Origin: an uncultured Coriobacteriaceae bacterium
GTDB taxonomy: Bacteria > Actinomycetota > Coriobacteriia > Coriobacteriales > Atopobiaceae
DNA: 64,000 nucleotides
Direction: 5' to 3'
NCBI GenBank assembly: GCA_902803315.1
Contig: CADCPM010000102.1
Coordinates: 27,610 to 91,609 of the forward strand
Of the stretch, positions 16,624-23,746 are shown piece by piece (position 1 is the first letter of the stretch; every line of letters begins with the position of its first letter). A program made the position numbers and the translations under genes. The notes under the pieces were generated by a model, which saw nothing but the letters and a program-made list of their open reading frames with translations, ran no database searches and was not told the DNA's origin.

Positions 16624-17904
16624 ATGGAGAGGCAGCGTGACGCCGAGAAAAACACGAATGCGAGCAAGCGCGACAAAGACCTCGCTCACGGCTCCAAAAA
16701 GGCCGCAAGGGGCAAAGGCCCGTCGGATTCGGCTCTCTCCAAGGCAGGCAAGGCGTCAAAGCGCGCCGCAGCTGGAGCGGGCAAGTCGTTCGCGGGCGGC
16801 GTGCATGCGTTGCGTGACGTACGTCGCGCCGCAAAGCAACGAGCTGACGCTCAGGCAGACGTTCGCGACATTGAGCGTGGGCTTAAGGAAGACCGCGAGC
16901 TCATGACGCATCGCAGGGAAGTCGAGCGCAACTACGACGATATTGTGTCTACCCAAAGATCTGAAATCAAGACGGCAAAGCGCGAGGCGGAACAGGCGAA
17001 AGCCCAGATCGCCCAGCAAGAGGCCAAAGTGGATTCCCTAAAGGACGAGCTTGCGCAGATGCGGGAGCGTCACGAGCAGGAGCTAAGGCCCTATCGCAAT
17101 CTCATGGAGAGCTCTCGCGGCCGCTCTGACGATGCGGCAAAGGCGCTTGCCGACGTGAGAAGGTCCGTGCGCAACGCAGAGACCGCCGTCAACAATGCCA
17201 CAAAGCGACGCCAGCAACGCATCGACTCCGCAAATCGTGCAGTCGACAATGCTAAGGGACGCCTGAGCGCCGTACAGGATGAGCTCGCCACGCTCCAGAA
17301 TGACCCCACGGCGTCTCCGTCCGCGCTTGCGAAAGTCCAAGGCGAAACTGAGTCCGAACAAAAGCATCTCGCCACGGCACGTGCGGAAGTCACGCAAACG
17401 ACCCAGGAGGCGCAGGACTCAGTAGATCAGGCACAACAGACTCTGTGGACGCTTCAGAAGGAGCTCAACACGGCCGAGAGAGCTGCTAACGAGGCGAAGC
17501 AAAAAGCCACGGAGCACAAAGACGAATACGACGGCCTCTACAAAAACGCGCAGGCCAAGGAAAAGGCCAAAGAGGACGCCATCAAGGCATGCGAGACAAA
17601 GGTGCGCAACCTACGCAAAACACGCGATGCCGCGCTTGATAGGGCCGATGAGGCACAGGACATCCTCGATGAGGCCAACGAGATACACGCGCACCCCGAA
17701 ACGACGCAGGGCCTACGCGAACGCATTTCCCACGAGGAGGACGATCTGGCAGCTGCCCGCGAAGAGCTGGACGAGCTCGCCGAGATCGAGCGCGAGCTCA
17801 GGCGCGATACGCGAAGCTCACGCGCAATCGTTATCGTAATCGTCGTTATCCTGCTGCTCGTGATAATCGCACTCATATGGTTCTTCGCGCTTAGGCCAAA
17901 GTAG
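16624..17904 (+). CDS. Long coiled-coil protein with C-terminal membrane anchor
   Basis: No family is recognised. The 426-residue protein begins with a Lys-rich tail (residues 1-60), then has about 330 residues of heptad-rich helix full of Glu, Lys, Ala, Gln and Arg. It ends in a single transmembrane segment (IVIVIVVILLLVIIALIWFF, about residues 400-420) and a short basic tail. It is probably a tail-anchored cytoplasmic rod. ACAGGAGGCACAG precedes the ATG. A generic coiled-coil match to SMC or MukB would be composition only. Same plan as the protein at 72-425. Confidence 0.7.
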   Translation: MERQRDAEKNTNASKRDKDLAHGSKKAARGKGPSDSALSKAGKASKRAAAGAGKSFAGGVHALRDVRRAAKQRADAQADVRDIERGLKEDRELMTHRREVERNYDDIVSTQRSEIKTAKREAEQAKAQIAQQEAKVDSLKDELAQMRERHEQELRPYRNLMESSRGRSDDAAKALADVRRSVRNAETAVNNATKRRQQRIDSANRAVDNAKGRLSAVQDELATLQNDPTASPSALAKVQGETESEQKHLATARAEVTQTTQEAQDSVDQAQQTLWTLQKELNTAERAANEAKQKATEHKDEYDGLYKNAQAKEKAKEDAIKACETKVRNLRKTRDAALDRADEAQDILDEANEIHAHPETTQGLRERISHEEDDLAAAREELDELAEIERELRRDTRSSRAIVIVIVVILLLVIIALIWFFALRPK

Positions 17905-17908
17905 GCGG

Positions 17909-18125
17909 GCTCAAACAGCGCTTCGCACGCCGAGGGGGAGATGGAAGTCCCCGTGCTCAAACAGCGCTTCGCACGCCGAGGGGGAGATGGAAGTCTCCGT
18001 GCTCAAACAGCGCTTCGCGAACTGCGCACGGATACTTCCATCTCCCCCTCGGCTTTCACTGCACGAACTGCGCGCGGATACTTCCATCTCACCTCGGCTT
18101 TCACTGCGCGAACTGCGCGCGCGGA
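17909..18125. repeat. Family 2 hairpin expanded by nested half-units
   Basis: The left half-core GCTCAAACAGCGCTTCGC occurs at 17909, 17955 and 18001 (period 46). The first two copies are each followed by the arm CCGAGGGGGAGATGGAAGT. The right half-core GAACTGCGC occurs at 18019, 18065 and 18110, preceded by complementary arms (ACTTCCATCTCCCCCTCGG and a variant). The whole locus is a large inverted structure between convergent genes. Confidence 0.85.
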
Positions 18126-18186
18126 GCTCGTCCCGTCTCGTCCCTCGCCAGCCCGGTGCAGCGCAGCATTGTACAAGCACAGCAAA

Positions 18187-19275
18187 TCACATGATGAGCA
18201 TGGCATCGCCAAACGAAAGCATGCGATAGCGCTTGGCAATGGCCTCTTGGTAGGCAGCCATAATCTGCTCGCGCGTGGCGAAGGCCGAGACGAGCATCAT
18301 AAGGGTCGAGCGCGGCACATGGAAGTTCGTAATCATCGCGTCCACCACATGAAACTTCGATCCAGGCATGAGAAAGAGGTTCGTGGTGGCGTTCTCGCGC
18401 GCAACCATGGCGTCCTTGGATTCGTCCCAGGCACTCTCGAGCGAGCGTACGCTCGTGGTGCCCACGGCCACCACGCGATGGCCCGCCTCCTTGGTCTCCC
18501 TCACCGCGTCCACCACATCCTGGCCCACATGGTAGCGCTCGGTGTGAATCACGTGCTGCGAAGGGTCGTCCTCCTCTACGAGCCGGAAGGTATCGATGCC
18601 GACCTCCAGCTCCACCTCAGCCCATTTGACTCCCGCCGCCTTGAGCGACTCCATGAGCTGAGGGGTAAAGTGCAGGCCTGCCGTAGGCGCTGCCGCAGAG
18701 TGCTCTTCCTGCATGGCGTATACCGTTTGGTATTTCTCGGGATCGCCCTTGTAGTCGGTAATATAGGGCGGAAGGGGCACGTTACCCACCGCGTGTATCG
18801 CCTCGTCGAGTGTACGCTCCCCCTGCGGACAAAACCTCACCAAGCGTCCCCCGCGACTGCCTTCAACAAAGTCCACTATCTCTCCCGTGAGGACTACGGG
18901 CGCCGATTCGGGAGCATGCAAGCCGCCAGCGCGATACTCAATCATGGCTCCCACGCGCAAGCGTTTGCCAGGATGCACCAGGCACTCCCATGTGCCTCCC
19001 AACGCATCAAGGTCTTCTCTGCGGCGCAGCAGAAGCGTCTCGCACACGGCGCCGGTTGGCTTGCGGCCCACCAAACGCGCTGGAAGCACGCGAGTTTTGT
19101 TGGCAACCAAAAGATCGCCGGGCTGCAGGTACTCGCCCACGTCCGTAAAGCGCCTGTGCTCAATCGAGCCGTCGCTTCGGCTGAGCACGAGCAGCCTGCA
19201 GCTGTCTCGAGGTTCCGCTGGCGCTTGGGCTATGAGCTCGTCGGGAAGGTCGTAGTCAAAGTCATCGGTACGCAT
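18187..19275 (-). CDS. queA: S-adenosylmethionine:tRNA ribosyltransferase-isomerase
   Basis: QueA transfers the ribosyl part of SAM to preQ1-modified tRNA, giving epoxyqueuosine. The 362-residue protein has the normal length and family motifs: DFDYDLPDELIAQAP at the N terminus, DGSIEHRRFTDV, NKTRVLPARL, PTAGLHFT (about residue 205) and NFHVPRSTLMMLVSAF near the end. AAAGGAGG precedes the ATG. QueH lies 29 bp upstream on the same strand. Confidence 0.97.
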   Translation of the reverse strand: MRTDDFDYDLPDELIAQAPAEPRDSCRLLVLSRSDGSIEHRRFTDVGEYLQPGDLLVANKTRVLPARLVGRKPTGAVCETLLLRRREDLDALGGTWECLVHPGKRLRVGAMIEYRAGGLHAPESAPVVLTGEIVDFVEGSRGGRLVRFCPQGERTLDEAIHAVGNVPLPPYITDYKGDPEKYQTVYAMQEEHSAAAPTAGLHFTPQLMESLKAAGVKWAEVELEVGIDTFRLVEEDDPSQHVIHTERYHVGQDVVDAVRETKEAGHRVVAVGTTSVRSLESAWDESKDAMVARENATTNLFLMPGSKFHVVDAMITNFHVPRSTLMMLVSAFATREQIMAAYQEAIAKRYRMLSFGDAMLIM

Positions 19276-19304
19276 GTTGTTCCTCCTTTGAGGCGCATTG
19301 CCCC

Positions 19305-19901
19305 CTACGCACTCCGCTTGGCCCTCTTTGCCGCCTTGCGCGCATCGCGGGCCTCATGCCGTTCTATGGCCGCCTCTGCCGCACTAAAGCGACAGCCGCA
19401 GTAGTTTTGCCTATACATGCCCAGCTCACGCGACTCACGTGTTGCCTTGGGATAATAGGGCCTGAAGTCGCGTACCACCGGGACGAGTCCATTCTGGCGA
19501 GCGAGTTTTTCGAGCAGGTCCGCGCAGGTGTCGTAGAGCTGATAGGGAGACACCGCAAGCGTCGTCGAGATATGCCCGAACCCGTGCTCGCGCGCTATGC
19601 GACAGCTTTCGGACAGGCGCAAGGCATAGCAGGCCTTACACCGTCGCTCTCGATCGAACGCCGCCGGTGCGACACCCCGTTCCCACGCTTCGCGATCGTC
19701 CGAGGCAACAATAACGTCCACGTGCGCCACGTCCTCCGCCCACGCACGCAGGGTGCGAAGCCGCAGATCGTGCTCGGACACGGGTTGGATGTTGGGATTC
19801 GTCCAACAGATGGTTGGTTCGAACCCCTCCTCGCGCAAGAGTCTCACGGGCTCAAGCGAGCATGGCCCGCAGCAAGCGTGCAACAAAAGCGGGGTAGCCA
19901 T
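19305..19901 (-). CDS. queH: Epoxyqueuosine reductase QueH
   Basis: QueH reduces epoxyqueuosine to queuosine in tRNA, replacing the unrelated QueG. The 198-residue protein has the family Cys pairs: LLLHACCGPCS at the N terminus, RCKACYALR in the middle and YCGCRFS near the C terminus. These bind an iron-sulfur cluster and a further metal. I chose ATG 19901 because upstream extension reads into thrH; GGGGGAG lies 10 bases upstream. It is encoded with queA, completing the tgt-queA-queH set. Confidence 0.93.
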   Translation of the reverse strand: MATPLLLHACCGPCSLEPVRLLREEGFEPTICWTNPNIQPVSEHDLRLRTLRAWAEDVAHVDVIVASDDREAWERGVAPAAFDRERRCKACYALRLSESCRIAREHGFGHISTTLAVSPYQLYDTCADLLEKLARQNGLVPVVRDFRPYYPKATRESRELGMYRQNYCGCRFSAAEAAIERHEARDARKAAKRAKRSA

Positions 19902-19908
19902 GAATACG

Positions 19909-20514
19909 CTACTCCCCCAGCGCCCGTTTGAATGCAGCCAGCAAGTCGTCGAACTCCTCGTACGCAGGCAAGTCAGGGTTGCTTTCCCGTATGGCATCGG
20001 TGCTGCGGAAGAGGAAGCCTGCCTTGCTTGCGCGAATCATGGCAAGATCATTGAAGGAGTCGCCTGTGGCGATCGTCTCGAACCCCATGGTCTGCAGCGC
20101 ACGAACCGTAGTGAGCTTTGACTCGGGACAGCGCATGCGAACGCCCTCCACCATGTTATCCGCGCCTATGGTAAGCGCGTTGCAAAACAGCGTGGGCCAT
20201 CCGAGCTTTGCCATCAGCGGTTTGGCAAACTCCTCAAACGTGTCGGAGATTATGATCACCTGACTCAGCGTACGAAGCTCGTCCAAGAACTCCTTGGCGC
20301 CGGGCAATGGATCGATGGTGGCGATCACGTCCTGGATCTGCTTGAGCCCCAACCCATGCTCACGTAGGATATCCATCCTAAACTGCATGAGCTTGTTGTA
20401 GTCGGGTTCGTCTCGCGTGGTACGCCTAAGTTCGGGAATGCCCGAGGCCTCACTAAAGGCAATCCAGATTTCGGGTACGAGCACACCTTCCATGTCTAGG
20501 CAGCATACGTTCAT
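19909..20514 (-). CDS. thrH: ThrH-type phosphoserine phosphatase / homoserine phosphotransferase
   Basis: The 201-residue HAD protein has motif I CLDMEGVLVPEIW, with the acid residue Glu in place of the usual second Asp, characteristic of ThrH. It also has the Ser motif IIISDTF and the Asp motif ATGDSFNDLAM. Pseudomonas ThrH dephosphorylates phosphoserine and can pass the phosphate to homoserine. Two SerA paralogues lie at 53.7-56.1 kb, so ThrH may provide the last step of serine synthesis. Followed by queH after 7 bp. Confidence 0.88.
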   Translation of the reverse strand: MNVCCLDMEGVLVPEIWIAFSEASGIPELRRTTRDEPDYNKLMQFRMDILREHGLGLKQIQDVIATIDPLPGAKEFLDELRTLSQVIIISDTFEEFAKPLMAKLGWPTLFCNALTIGADNMVEGVRMRCPESKLTTVRALQTMGFETIATGDSFNDLAMIRASKAGFLFRSTDAIRESNPDLPAYEEFDDLLAAFKRALGE

Positions 20515-20655
20515 GAGTCTCTCCTCGAGTCGCCAGATTCAACCATGTAACTGTAGCGCAAATGCCCGCATTCCCCAAGACCCATGTGCGCCAAGGTTCA
20601 CCCTCTTCTTACGCACGCGTGGGGATCGGAGTCTTAGTGGCAATTCCAAAACCAA

Positions 20656-20703
20656 CATGTTCGATTCTATGGGCATCGGTAAGGCTGCCGACAAAATCGG
20701 ACG
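20656..20703. repeat. Family 3 hairpin, copy 1
   Basis: The left strand holds TTCGATTCTATGGGCAT and the right strand GCCGACAAAATCGGAC; the ends pair with G-U. The reverse strand of 53090-53141 has a closely similar core. It lies in the 313-bp gap 20515-20827, which has no gene. Confidence 0.6.
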
Positions 20704-20741
20704 TTATGAGGTCCCTTCCCCAATTGCACTTCTACAACTGC

Positions 20742-20796
20742 GCACAAAATCGGACATCTGGCAGGAGAGAGGAGGTCCAGATGTCCGATTCTGTGC
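20742..20796. terminator. Hairpin after metY, related to family 3
   Basis: Arms GCACAAAATCGGACATCTGG (20742-20761) and CCAGATGTCCGATTCTGTGC (20777-20796) pair with one G-U. The word ACAAAATCGGAC also occurs at 20691-20702. It probably ends the metY transcript, though there is no long T-run. Confidence 0.6.
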
Positions 20797-20827
20797 AGCA
20801 AGTCCTGAGTCTTACTCCCCTGTCTTG

Positions 20828-22117
20828 CTATACGGCACTAGCCGCGGCAAAGCCTCGATCGAGATCGGCCAGGATGTCGTCGATATGCTCGGTGCCAATG
20901 GAGAGACGAATGGTGCCCGGGGTAATGCCGGCGGCCGCCAGCTCGGCGTCCGAGAGCTGCGAATGCGTAGTGGTCGCAGGGTGTATTACGAGGCTCTTCA
21001 CGTCTGCCACATTTGCGAGCAGCGAGAAGATCTTGAGCTCGTCTATGAAGGCAAACGCCGCTTCCTTGCCGCCCTTGATCTCGAAGGTGAATATCGAGCC
21101 GCCGCCATTGGGGAAGAAGCGCTGATACAGCTCATGGTCGGGATGGTCGGCCAGGGAGGGATGGTTGACGCTTGCCACCTGAGGATGCTTGGACAAGTAC
21201 TCCACGACCTTGGCGGTGTTTTGGGAGTGGCGCTCAAGGCGCAGCGAGAGGGTCTCTACGCCCTGGAGCAGCAGGAATGCGTTGAACGGTGAAATACAGG
21301 CACCAGTGTCGCGCAGAAGAATGGCGCGAATGTAGGTCACGAACGCGGCTGGACCCGCCGCATCCACGAACGAAACGCCGTGATAGCTTGGGTTGGCTTC
21401 GGCTATGGGCGCGTACTTCCCTGCCGCACGCCAGTCGAACTTGCCCGAGTCCACAATCACGCCGCCCAACGTCGTGCCATGGCCGCCGATGAACTTTGTC
21501 GCAGAGTGGATCACCACGTCGGCGCCGTGCTCGATGGGGCGCAAGAGGTACGGGGTGGCAAAGGTATTGTCGATTACCAGCGGAATGCTGTGCTCGTGCG
21601 CGATGCTTGCCAACGCGTCGATGTCAGGGATGTCGCTGTTTGGATTGCCCAGCGTCTCGATGAAGAGTGCCTTTGTCTTGGGCGTTATGGCCGCCTTCAC
21701 CTCGTCCAGATTATGGATGTCCACAAACGAGGTCTGTATGCCATAGAGCGGCAGGGTGTGTGCCAAAAGGTTGAAACTCCCGCCATAGATGGTCTTTTGG
21801 GCCACGATGTGCTCCCCTGCCTGCGCCAGAGCCTGGATGGCGTAAGTGATGGCAGAGGCGCCGCTCGCCGTGGCCAGTGCGGCCACGCCACCCTCAAGCG
21901 CGGCAATGCGTTTTTCCAGCACGTCCTGCGTGGAATTGGTGAGGCGACCGTAGATGTTGCCAGCGTCCGTAAGGCCAAAGCGTGCCGCGGCATGCTCGGA
22001 GTTGTGGAACACATACGAGGTGGTTTGGTAGATGGGAACCGCACGCGAATCGGTTGCAACGTCGGCCTGCTCCTGCCCAACGTGAAGCTGCAGGGTCTCA
22101 AATTTGTAATCGCTCAT
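20828..22117 (-). CDS. metY: O-acetylhomoserine sulfhydrylase (MetY-type)
   Basis: This PLP enzyme joins O-acetylhomoserine with sulfide or methanethiol to give homocysteine or methionine. The 429-residue protein has the fold-type I features of the Cys/Met metabolism family: YQTTSYVF, YGRLTNST, the PLP lysine in HSATKFIGGHG (about residue 210), and the C-terminal LSIGTEHIDDILADL. The length of about 430 favours MetY over the shorter cystathionine synthases and lyases. AAGGAGA precedes the ATG. The divergent Rrf2 gene and a palindrome inside its promoter spacer point to sulfur-responsive control. Confidence 0.92.
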   Translation of the reverse strand: MSDYKFETLQLHVGQEQADVATDSRAVPIYQTTSYVFHNSEHAAARFGLTDAGNIYGRLTNSTQDVLEKRIAALEGGVAALATASGASAITYAIQALAQAGEHIVAQKTIYGGSFNLLAHTLPLYGIQTSFVDIHNLDEVKAAITPKTKALFIETLGNPNSDIPDIDALASIAHEHSIPLVIDNTFATPYLLRPIEHGADVVIHSATKFIGGHGTTLGGVIVDSGKFDWRAAGKYAPIAEANPSYHGVSFVDAAGPAAFVTYIRAILLRDTGACISPFNAFLLLQGVETLSLRLERHSQNTAKVVEYLSKHPQVASVNHPSLADHPDHELYQRFFPNGGGSIFTFEIKGGKEAAFAFIDELKIFSLLANVADVKSLVIHPATTTHSQLSDAELAAAGITPGTIRLSIGTEHIDDILADLDRGFAAASAV

Positions 22118-22189
22118 GTTCGTCTCCTTTTTTCTTTTTTGATAATTGCCGTTAGGGAGCTAGTCTGTTTCTTGGGCCGTGCAACGAAA

Positions 22190-22218
22190 ACAATAGACCT
22201 ACCATTTTGGTAGGTCAA
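22190..22218 (-). promoter_or_regulatory. metY promoter with operator in the spacer
   Basis: On the minus strand TTGACC (22213-22218), a 17-bp spacer and TATTGT (22190-22195) make a good sigma-70-type promoter. The palindrome GACCTACC-ATTTT-GGTAGGTC (22196-22216) fills the spacer, a classic repression geometry. Confidence 0.7.
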
Positions 22219-22231
22219 TCAGAATTAACTT

Positions 22232-22249
22232 ATACCTAGTTATTGGTAT
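22232..22249 (+). promoter_or_regulatory. Second dyad near the Rrf2 promoter
   Basis: ATACC and GGTAT are separated by 8 bp and share the ACC/GGT half with the palindrome at 22196-22216. The dyad overlaps a possible -10 TATTAT (22247-22252) of the Rrf2 gene, so autoregulation is plausible. Confidence 0.45.
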
Positions 22250-22279
22250 TATCGATTACAAGGAGACGGAGGAGGGTTC

Positions 22280-22699
22280 ATGATTTCCACCAAGGGGCGA
22301 TACGCCATTCGCGTAATCACAGACATTGCGGAGCAAGGCAGGAATGCCCGAGTACCATTGGGCGACGTGGCAAGACGACAAGACATGTCCGAGAAGTACC
22401 TTCAGCGCATCGCGAAGAGTCTCGTCGAGGCAGGATTGCTCGCAGGCAGAGGCGGAAGGGGCGGTGGGTACGCATTGGCTCGGCCAGCAAAGGACATAAC
22501 CGCGTTCGAAGTCATACGCGCGGCAGAGGGGTCGCTTGCCTCGGTCGCTTGTCTGGAGAGGGGCGCTGCGCCTTGCGAACGGGCTCAGGAATGCAAGGCG
22601 CTCCGCCTTTGGAGTGGCCTCGATAAGATCACGCGTTCCTATTTGGAGGGCATTACCGTCGAGGATCTGATTGCGGAGAATTCCGAGGGGAAGGAATAG
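22280..22699 (+). CDS. Rrf2-family transcriptional regulator (IscR/CymR-like)
   Basis: The 139-residue protein has the Rrf2 winged helix: MISTKGRYAIRVI, MSEKYLQRI, and the wing GRGGRGGGYALARP. Three Cys (ACLERGAAPCERAQEC, about residues 90-110) sit where IscR-type members bind a 2Fe-2S cluster. CymR-type members instead sense cysteine synthesis enzymes. It is divergent from metY, so a role in sulfur or iron-sulfur sensing is likely. An AGGAGACGGAGGAGG tract precedes the ATG. The stop lies 5 bp from the convergent peptidase gene. Confidence 0.9.
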   Translation: MISTKGRYAIRVITDIAEQGRNARVPLGDVARRQDMSEKYLQRIAKSLVEAGLLAGRGGRGGGYALARPAKDITAFEVIRAAEGSLASVACLERGAAPCERAQECKALRLWSGLDKITRSYLEGITVEDLIAENSEGKE

Positions 22700-22704
22700 G
22701 CGAG

Positions 22705-23238
22705 CTATTCGTCGTAGAAGAGCGCTATGCCCCGATCTGTGTCCTGCACCAGATTCGAACGAGGCTCATTGGCAATAATGCGCACGTAGCCAAAGTCGCC
22801 GGTACAACCGGCCAGATGAGCCACCGCCAGAAACCAGCCCAAGAGAGGCATCCCCAAGGCGACCGCACAAGCAAACAACGCACTTGTCACCACCACCGAG
22901 GGTGCTAGCAATACCGCGCAAAATCGACCGCGCGGAAGCATCGTACCCGCAGCACAGGTGTAGAGCATCCCACTCTTGAAGCCAAATGAGATCTTGGCCG
23001 AAAACCCAGAGAGCAGCTTGAAGGCCAGCGCATGTACCAACTCATGGATGGGCAACGCCGCCACGCTCATGCCCACAAGAAGGGCGAGCCAAAGAAGAGA
23101 TATTTCCTCATGTGGCAGCACCACTGCGGCCAGAACACCCAGAAGCACGCCTGCGAGCAAAATCCACATGCTGTGCGCCGTCATCTGCGCCTGCAGCTGC
23201 TCGTCGTCCATGAGGTCTATGTCTACCAGTCTTCTCAT
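22705..23238 (-). CDS. Membrane zincin-like protein (DUF3267 type)
   Basis: The 177-residue protein has about four membrane segments and the motif HELVHA (about residue 66), an HExxH zinc site within the membrane. DUF3267 proteins are described as putative zinc peptidases; substrates are unknown. The cytoplasmic N terminus is acidic (DIDLMDDEQLQAQ). No strong ribosome binding site is visible for the chosen ATG. The array at 23287-23566 lies directly upstream. Confidence 0.7.
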   Translation of the reverse strand: MRRLVDIDLMDDEQLQAQMTAHSMWILLAGVLLGVLAAVVLPHEEISLLWLALLVGMSVAALPIHELVHALAFKLLSGFSAKISFGFKSGMLYTCAAGTMLPRGRFCAVLLAPSVVVTSALFACAVALGMPLLGWFLAVAHLAGCTGDFGYVRIIANEPRSNLVQDTDRGIALFYDE

Positions 23239-23286
23239 GGGACGGCATGGTAGCAGAACGCGCCAGCCTCTACGAAAGCCCCACGC

Positions 23287-23566
23287 AAAGTCTGTAGCCC
23301 TCGCCTACAAAGTCTGTAATCCCCCACGCAAAGTCTGTAATCCCCCACGCAAAGTCTGTAATCCCCCACGCAAAGTCTGTAATCTTTCTTCTAAAGTCTG
23401 TAGAGCCGCACGTAAAGTCTGTAGGCTCAGCTCAGCCACCTCATTGTTTCCGCAGGTCATAGGCTTGTATGTTTTGAGTATCCTTCGAATGTCTACAGAC
23501 TTTATCGAGAGGGCTACAGACTTTGTCCCGGCGGCTACAGACTTTGTCCCGGCGGCTACAGACTTT
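23287..23566. repeat. Array of 7 direct and 4 inverted 10-bp words at 21-bp period
   Basis: AAAGTCTGTA starts at 23287, 23309, 23330, 23351, 23372, 23393 and 23414. Its complement TACAGACTTT starts at 23494, 23515, 23536 and 23557. Spacing is 21 bp except for the first interval of 22. Spacers are partly conserved (ATCCCCCACGC on the left, GTCCCGGCGGC on the right). A 70-bp centre separates the two sets. The array fills much of the 508-bp gap 23239-23746 between divergent genes. Confidence 0.9.
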
Positions 23567-23646
23567 GTGGATGCGTACGGTTCCACACTGGCGCTGCCCC
23601 ATGCCGGTCGGCCACCTCGGGCCACAACCGCGTCATGGGCGCACGT

Positions 23647-23664
23647 GTTTGTGGGATAATCACG
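23647..23664 (+). promoter_or_regulatory. Promoter box shared with the MetRS-like gene
   Basis: GTTTGTGGGATAATCACG (-10 GATAAT at 23655-23660) is identical to 25595-25612, and both are followed by a similar AAACAAAA stretch. It lies 83 bp before the transporter start. Confidence 0.5.
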
Positions 23665-23746
23665 TTCGAAACAAAACCGTGTATTTGGGGACTGCCCCGA
23701 GTGACACACAGCGAAAGCTTGTGAGCGTTACGGAGAGGATTGCACA

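Noticed and set aside
17941..19404. 487-residue plus-strand ORF
   Set aside because: It runs antisense through queA after starting in the family 2 repeat; queA on the other strand is certain.
22118..22279. SAM riboswitch upstream of metY
   Set aside because: The space upstream of the start is short and shows a promoter with an operator 70-100 bp away, with no SAM-aptamer-like helices visible.
23287..23566. CRISPR array
   Set aside because: The repeat is only 10 bp, spacers of 11 bp are nearly identical to each other, half the units are inverted and no cas gene is near.
23305..23709. ORFs with repeated KVCNPPR or TDFVPAA units
   Set aside because: They translate the 21-bp array (21 is a multiple of 3), so the periodic peptide is a by-product.
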